Shown here in pieces: positions 5,042-7,080 of a stretch of 7,080 nt of DNA (the first letter of the stretch is position 1; every line of letters starts with the position of its first letter). Both the position numbers and the translations under genes were made by a program. This DNA is from Myxococcales bacterium (lineage in GTDB: Bacteria > Myxococcota > Bradymonadia > UBA7976 > UBA1532): positions 1 to 7,080 of the forward strand of contig JAGQJJ010000197.1 of assembly GCA_020430675.1 (NCBI GenBank). The letters run 5' to 3'. The notes under the pieces are model-generated. The model had not been told where the DNA came from. It saw only the letters and a list, made by a program, of their open reading frames with translations, and did not search any database.

Positions 5042-7080
5042 GACGACGCCGCCGACAACGGCGTCGATGCGGCGGCGGGCGCCGGGGGCGGCATCGGCGG
5101 CGAAGGCGGCCAAGGCGGCATCGGCGGCGAAGGCGGCCAGGGCGGTCAGGGCGGCAACCCGACCGATGGCGGCATGCGCGATGTCTTCGTCGGCGCCCCG
5201 CAATGCAGCGACGGCGCCGACAACGACGGCGACGGGCTCATCGATCTGGCCGATCCCGGCTGCGAAGACGCGCTCGACAACGACGAGCGCCAGCGTCAGT
5301 GCGCCGATGGCATCGACAACGACGAAGACGGGCTCATCGACTTCCCGGCCGACCCCGGCTGCGGCTCGGCGAATGACAACGACGAGTACAACGAGCCGGT
5401 GCTGCCCGAGTGCGCCGATGGCATCGACAACGACCGCAACGGCTATATCGACGAGCAGGATCCGGGCTGTTCGGCGGTCGCCGACAACGACGAGTCGCCG
5501 CCCGACCACGTCGCGCAGTGCAGCGATCGCATCGACAACGATGATGACGGCGTGATCGACTTCCCGCTGGAGCCGGGTTGCACCGCGGCCGGCGATGATG
5601 ACGAGACCAACCCGCCCTCGCCGACGGCCTGCGCCAACGGTCGCGACGACGACGGCGACGACCTCATCGACTACCCCGACGACCCCGGCTGCTTCGGCGT
5701 GGGCGACCGCGACGAGGCCGACAAGCCGGTGACGCCCGAGTGCGCCGACGGGCAGGACAATGACCGCGACGGGCGCATCGACTTCCCGGCCGACGACGGC
5801 TGCATCGCCGCCTCGGACGCCAGCGAGAAGGGCACCTGCCTCGACCGCTATGACCCGCCCCGCGCCACCAACGGCATGCCGCTGGTGCTCGACACCAGCA
5901 ACGGCATCTTCTCCAGCGCCGGCTCATGCGGGGGGCAGGGCAGCCCCGAGTCGGTGGTGGCCTATCGGGTGACCGACACCATCGAAGCGCTTGAGGTGAC
6001 CACGATCGGCGAGCGGACTCGGGTGCCGACCACGCTCTACGTGCGCCGCACCGATTGCCTCGTGCCCGCGGCCGAGGTGGGTTGCGCCACCGAGCCGCCC
6101 GCGCCCGAGACGCCCGGCCATACGCTGCGCATCGAAGCGCCGCCGCGCGGCGAATACTTCATCTTTGTCGACGGCGTGGCCGGTGCCGGCGGCTCGGTCG
6201 AGCTGACGGTCAACGAGGTGCCGCTCGCCGAGTGCCTCAACGGGCTCGATGACGATGAAGACGGCGTGCTCGACTACCCCGACGACCCCGGCTGCGTGAC
6301 GCCCGACGACCGCGACGAGACCACGGTCGACTTCGCCGCGTGCAGCAACGACGCCGACGATGACGAAGATGGTCTGACCGATTACCCGCAGGACACCGGC
6401 TGCGTCAGCGCCGCGTGGGACGACGAGACCGACGTCTGCGGCCAGGGGGTGCACTTCCAGGAGTACTTCTTCGGCCAGCCCTTTGTCTTCGGCAATACCG
6501 ACGAGCGCGAGGGCGGCACCAACGCGCTGGCCGGCCGCTGCGCAGGGCGCAACGCGCCCGAGGTGGCCTACGTCTATCGCAACCCCTACAACGCGCGGCT
6601 GGTGATCAGCACCGCGCACGCCGAGACCGAGGTGGGCACGGCGGTCTACCTGCGCAGCGCCTGCGCCGAGCAGAACACCGAGCTGGCCTGCGACGACGGC
6701 TCGGCGGGCGGCGCCTCGAACGGGCGCATCACGGTCAACATGCTGCCGCCGGGCACCTATTACATCATCGTCGACACCAAGCTGGGCATCGGCGGGCGGT
6801 TCAAGCTCTCGATCGAGAGCGTGCGCGATGATCCCGAATGCGATGACGGCGCCGACAACGATCGGGATGGCTTCATCGACCTCGAAGACCCGGGCTGTGG
6901 CGGGCCGAGTGATGACAGCGAGCGCGATCCGGCGCGGCCGGCGGCCTGCAATAACGGGGTCGACGATGACGGCGACAACCGCATCGACTACCCGCTCGAC
7001 CCGGGCTGCGTCGCGCGCGGCGACAACGACGAGGCCGATCCCGCCGTGCCGCCGGCCTGCCTCAATGGCGTCGACGACGA
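4970..7080 (+). CDS. Large secreted lipoprotein with Asp-rich Cys repeats and two beta-rich domains (3' end off window)
   Basis: Open for 703 codons with no stop. ATG 4970 is taken as start; ATG 4985 (residue 6) is in frame, has GGGG upstream and gives an equally good signal peptide. A basic hydrophobic leader ends in the lipobox-like LFAC, so Cys24 would be lipidated. A Gly-rich tether follows (about 35-65). Then come six repeats (Cys79-286), a four-Cys beta-rich domain (287-421), two repeats (422-486), a second four-Cys domain (487-623) and at least three more repeats (from 624). Each repeat has an acidic loop like DNDGDGLID, similar to Ca2+-binding EF-hand-like or thrombospondin type 3 loops, and two Cys about 19-20 residues apart that probably form a disulfide. 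The intervening domains end in strands such as GTYYIIVD and GEYFIFVDG, as in PPC-like domains. A surface, calcium-stabilised protein is likely; no enzymatic motif is visible. No link to the divergent lipid genes is shown beyond adjacency. Confidence 0.88.
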   Translation, partial: MSGVRMRWRALACIMTLGVALFACDDAADNGVDAAAGAGGGIGGEGGQGGIGGEGGQGGQGGNPTDGGMRDVFVGAPQCSDGADNDGDGLIDLADPGCEDALDNDERQRQCADGIDNDEDGLIDFPADPGCGSANDNDEYNEPVLPECADGIDNDRNGYIDEQDPGCSAVADNDESPPDHVAQCSDRIDNDDDGVIDFPLEPGCTAAGDDDETNPPSPTACANGRDDDGDDLIDYPDDPGCFGVGDRDEADKPVTPECADGQDNDRDGRIDFPADDGCIAASDASEKGTCLDRYDPPRATNGMPLVLDTSNGIFSSAGSCGGQGSPESVVAYRVTDTIEALEVTTIGERTRVPTTLYVRRTDCLVPAAEVGCATEPPAPETPGHTLRIEAPPRGEYFIFVDGVAGAGGSVELTVNEVPLAECLNGLDDDEDGVLDYPDDPGCVTPDDRDETTVDFAACSNDADDDEDGLTDYPQDTGCVSAAWDDETDVCGQGVHFQEYFFGQPFVFGNTDEREGGTNALAGRCAGRNAPEVAYVYRNPYNARLVISTAHAETEVGTAVYLRSACAEQNTELACDDGSAGGASNGRITVNMLPPGTYYIIVDTKLGIGGRFKLSIESVRDDPECDDGADNDRDGFIDLEDPGCGGPSDDSERDPARPAACNNGVDDDGDNRIDYPLDPGCVARGDNDEADPAVPPACLNGVDD
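5087..5140 (+). repeat. 27-bp tandem duplication encoding the Gly-rich tether
   Basis: Two adjacent 27-base copies (5087-5113 and 5114-5140) differ only at the last base. Both encode the nonapeptide GGIGGEGGQ (residues 40-48 and 49-57). A shortened third unit (GGQ) follows. Because 27 is a multiple of three, copy-number slippage would change tether length without breaking the frame. Confidence 0.85.
5204..5827 (+). repeat. First block of six Asp-rich Cys repeats
   Basis: Repeats begin at Cys residues 79, 111, 148, 184, 221 and 258, with spacings of 32, 37, 36, 37 and 37 residues. Each fits C-x-D/N-x-x-D-N/D-D-x-D/N-x-x-I-D, an acidic or aromatic stretch, D/E-P/D-G-C and an ending near D-x-D-E. 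The acidic loop resembles a Ca2+-binding loop. The sixth ends in DASE before the first beta-rich domain. Confidence 0.85.
5828..6232 (+). other. Beta-rich domain A of the lipoprotein
   Basis: Residues 287-421 lack the repeat. They have Cys at 290, 320, 363 and 372, and alternating hydrophobic strands ending in GEYFIFVDG and SVELTV. Cys spacing (30, 43, 9) and motifs SCGG...ESVVAYR and TTLYVR match domain B. The pattern resembles PPC-like (bacterial pre-peptidase C-terminal) jelly-roll modules, but no family search was possible. Confidence 0.6.
6233..6427 (+). repeat. Second block of two Asp-rich Cys repeats
   Basis: Repeats start at Cys422 and Cys458, 36 residues apart. The first is canonical (DDDEDGVLD then DPGC). 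The second is slightly degenerate, with DTGC in place of DPGC and a Trp before the closing DDE. They separate the two beta-rich domains. Confidence 0.85.
6428..6838 (+). other. Beta-rich domain B of the lipoprotein
   Basis: Residues 487-623 carry Cys at 490, 524, 565 and 574 (spacing 34, 41, 9), the same arrangement as domain A. Shared motifs include RCAG...PEVAYVYR, TAVYLR, LACDDG and GTYYIIVD. The two domains look like diverged duplicates. Confidence 0.6.
6839..7080 (+). repeat. Third block of Asp-rich Cys repeats (cut by the window edge)
   Basis: Repeats start at Cys624, Cys660 and Cys697, again 36 and 37 residues apart. The last is truncated after CLNGVDDD, so the protein and probably the repeat array continue beyond the window. 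Confidence 0.85.

Noticed and set aside
4901..5509. Minus-strand frame rich in Val/Ala/Ile that looks like a membrane protein
   Set aside because: The hydrophobic pattern is the complement of the repeated Asp-rich codons of the lipoprotein, not a true membrane protein.
5924..6619. Minus-strand frame (231 codons) over the lipoprotein
   Set aside because: Same reason: complement of the repeat and beta-domain coding sequence, with no domain of its own.
5204..7080. CRISPR array or noncoding tandem repeat
   Set aside because: The periodicity (about 108-111 bases) follows protein repeats, the units vary at wobble positions and the frame is open throughout.

Overview
This is a very GC-rich, gene-dense window that looks like a deltaproteobacterial-type genome, probably Myxococcota or Bradymonadota. 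That guess rests on the large lipoprotein on the right, which has a Gly-rich tether followed by many Cys/Asp repeats of the form C-x-D/N-G-x-D-N/D-D...D-P-G-C...D-N-D-E. It is an inference from protein style, not a phylogenetic result.

Left two thirds (1-4741), minus strand. Four genes are read right to left: a membrane-anchored family 2 glycosyltransferase (4741-3545), a FabZ-like hot-dog 3-hydroxyacyl-ACP dehydratase (3455-2952), a complete FabF-like beta-ketoacyl-ACP synthase with its Cys-His-Lys-His residues (2926-1670), and a second ketoacyl-synthase gene (1673 to beyond base 1). The last gene is a tandem fusion: a compact KS-like domain without catalytic residues is followed by a second KS domain with its active-site Cys. 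The two KS genes overlap by 4 bases (GTGA), and the dehydratase and FabF-like genes are 25 bases apart. Together they could elongate and dehydrate an acyl-ACP chain, with the glycosyltransferase perhaps modifying the product. This resembles part of an aryl-polyene/flexirubin-type or other specialised type II fatty-acid/polyketide locus. The flanking genes that would decide this (ACP, ketoreductase, acyl-ACP ligase, acyltransferase) are outside the window.

Right third (4742-7080), plus strand. A 228-base divergent gap is followed by one very long open frame from about 4970 that runs off the end. It encodes a secreted lipoprotein with a Gly-rich linker, eleven visible Asp-rich Cys repeats in blocks of 6, 2 and at least 3, and two related four-Cys beta-rich domains between the blocks.

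Most notable items: the dead-KS/live-KS fusion; a 22-base stretch inside the FabF-like gene that matches the Illumina P5 oligo at 21 positions and coincides with a cluster of A-ending codons (possible assembly artefact); a promoter-like pair beside a palindrome that would make the dehydratase mRNA nearly leaderless; and the modular architecture of the lipoprotein. No tRNA, rRNA, CRISPR array or insertion sequence was seen.
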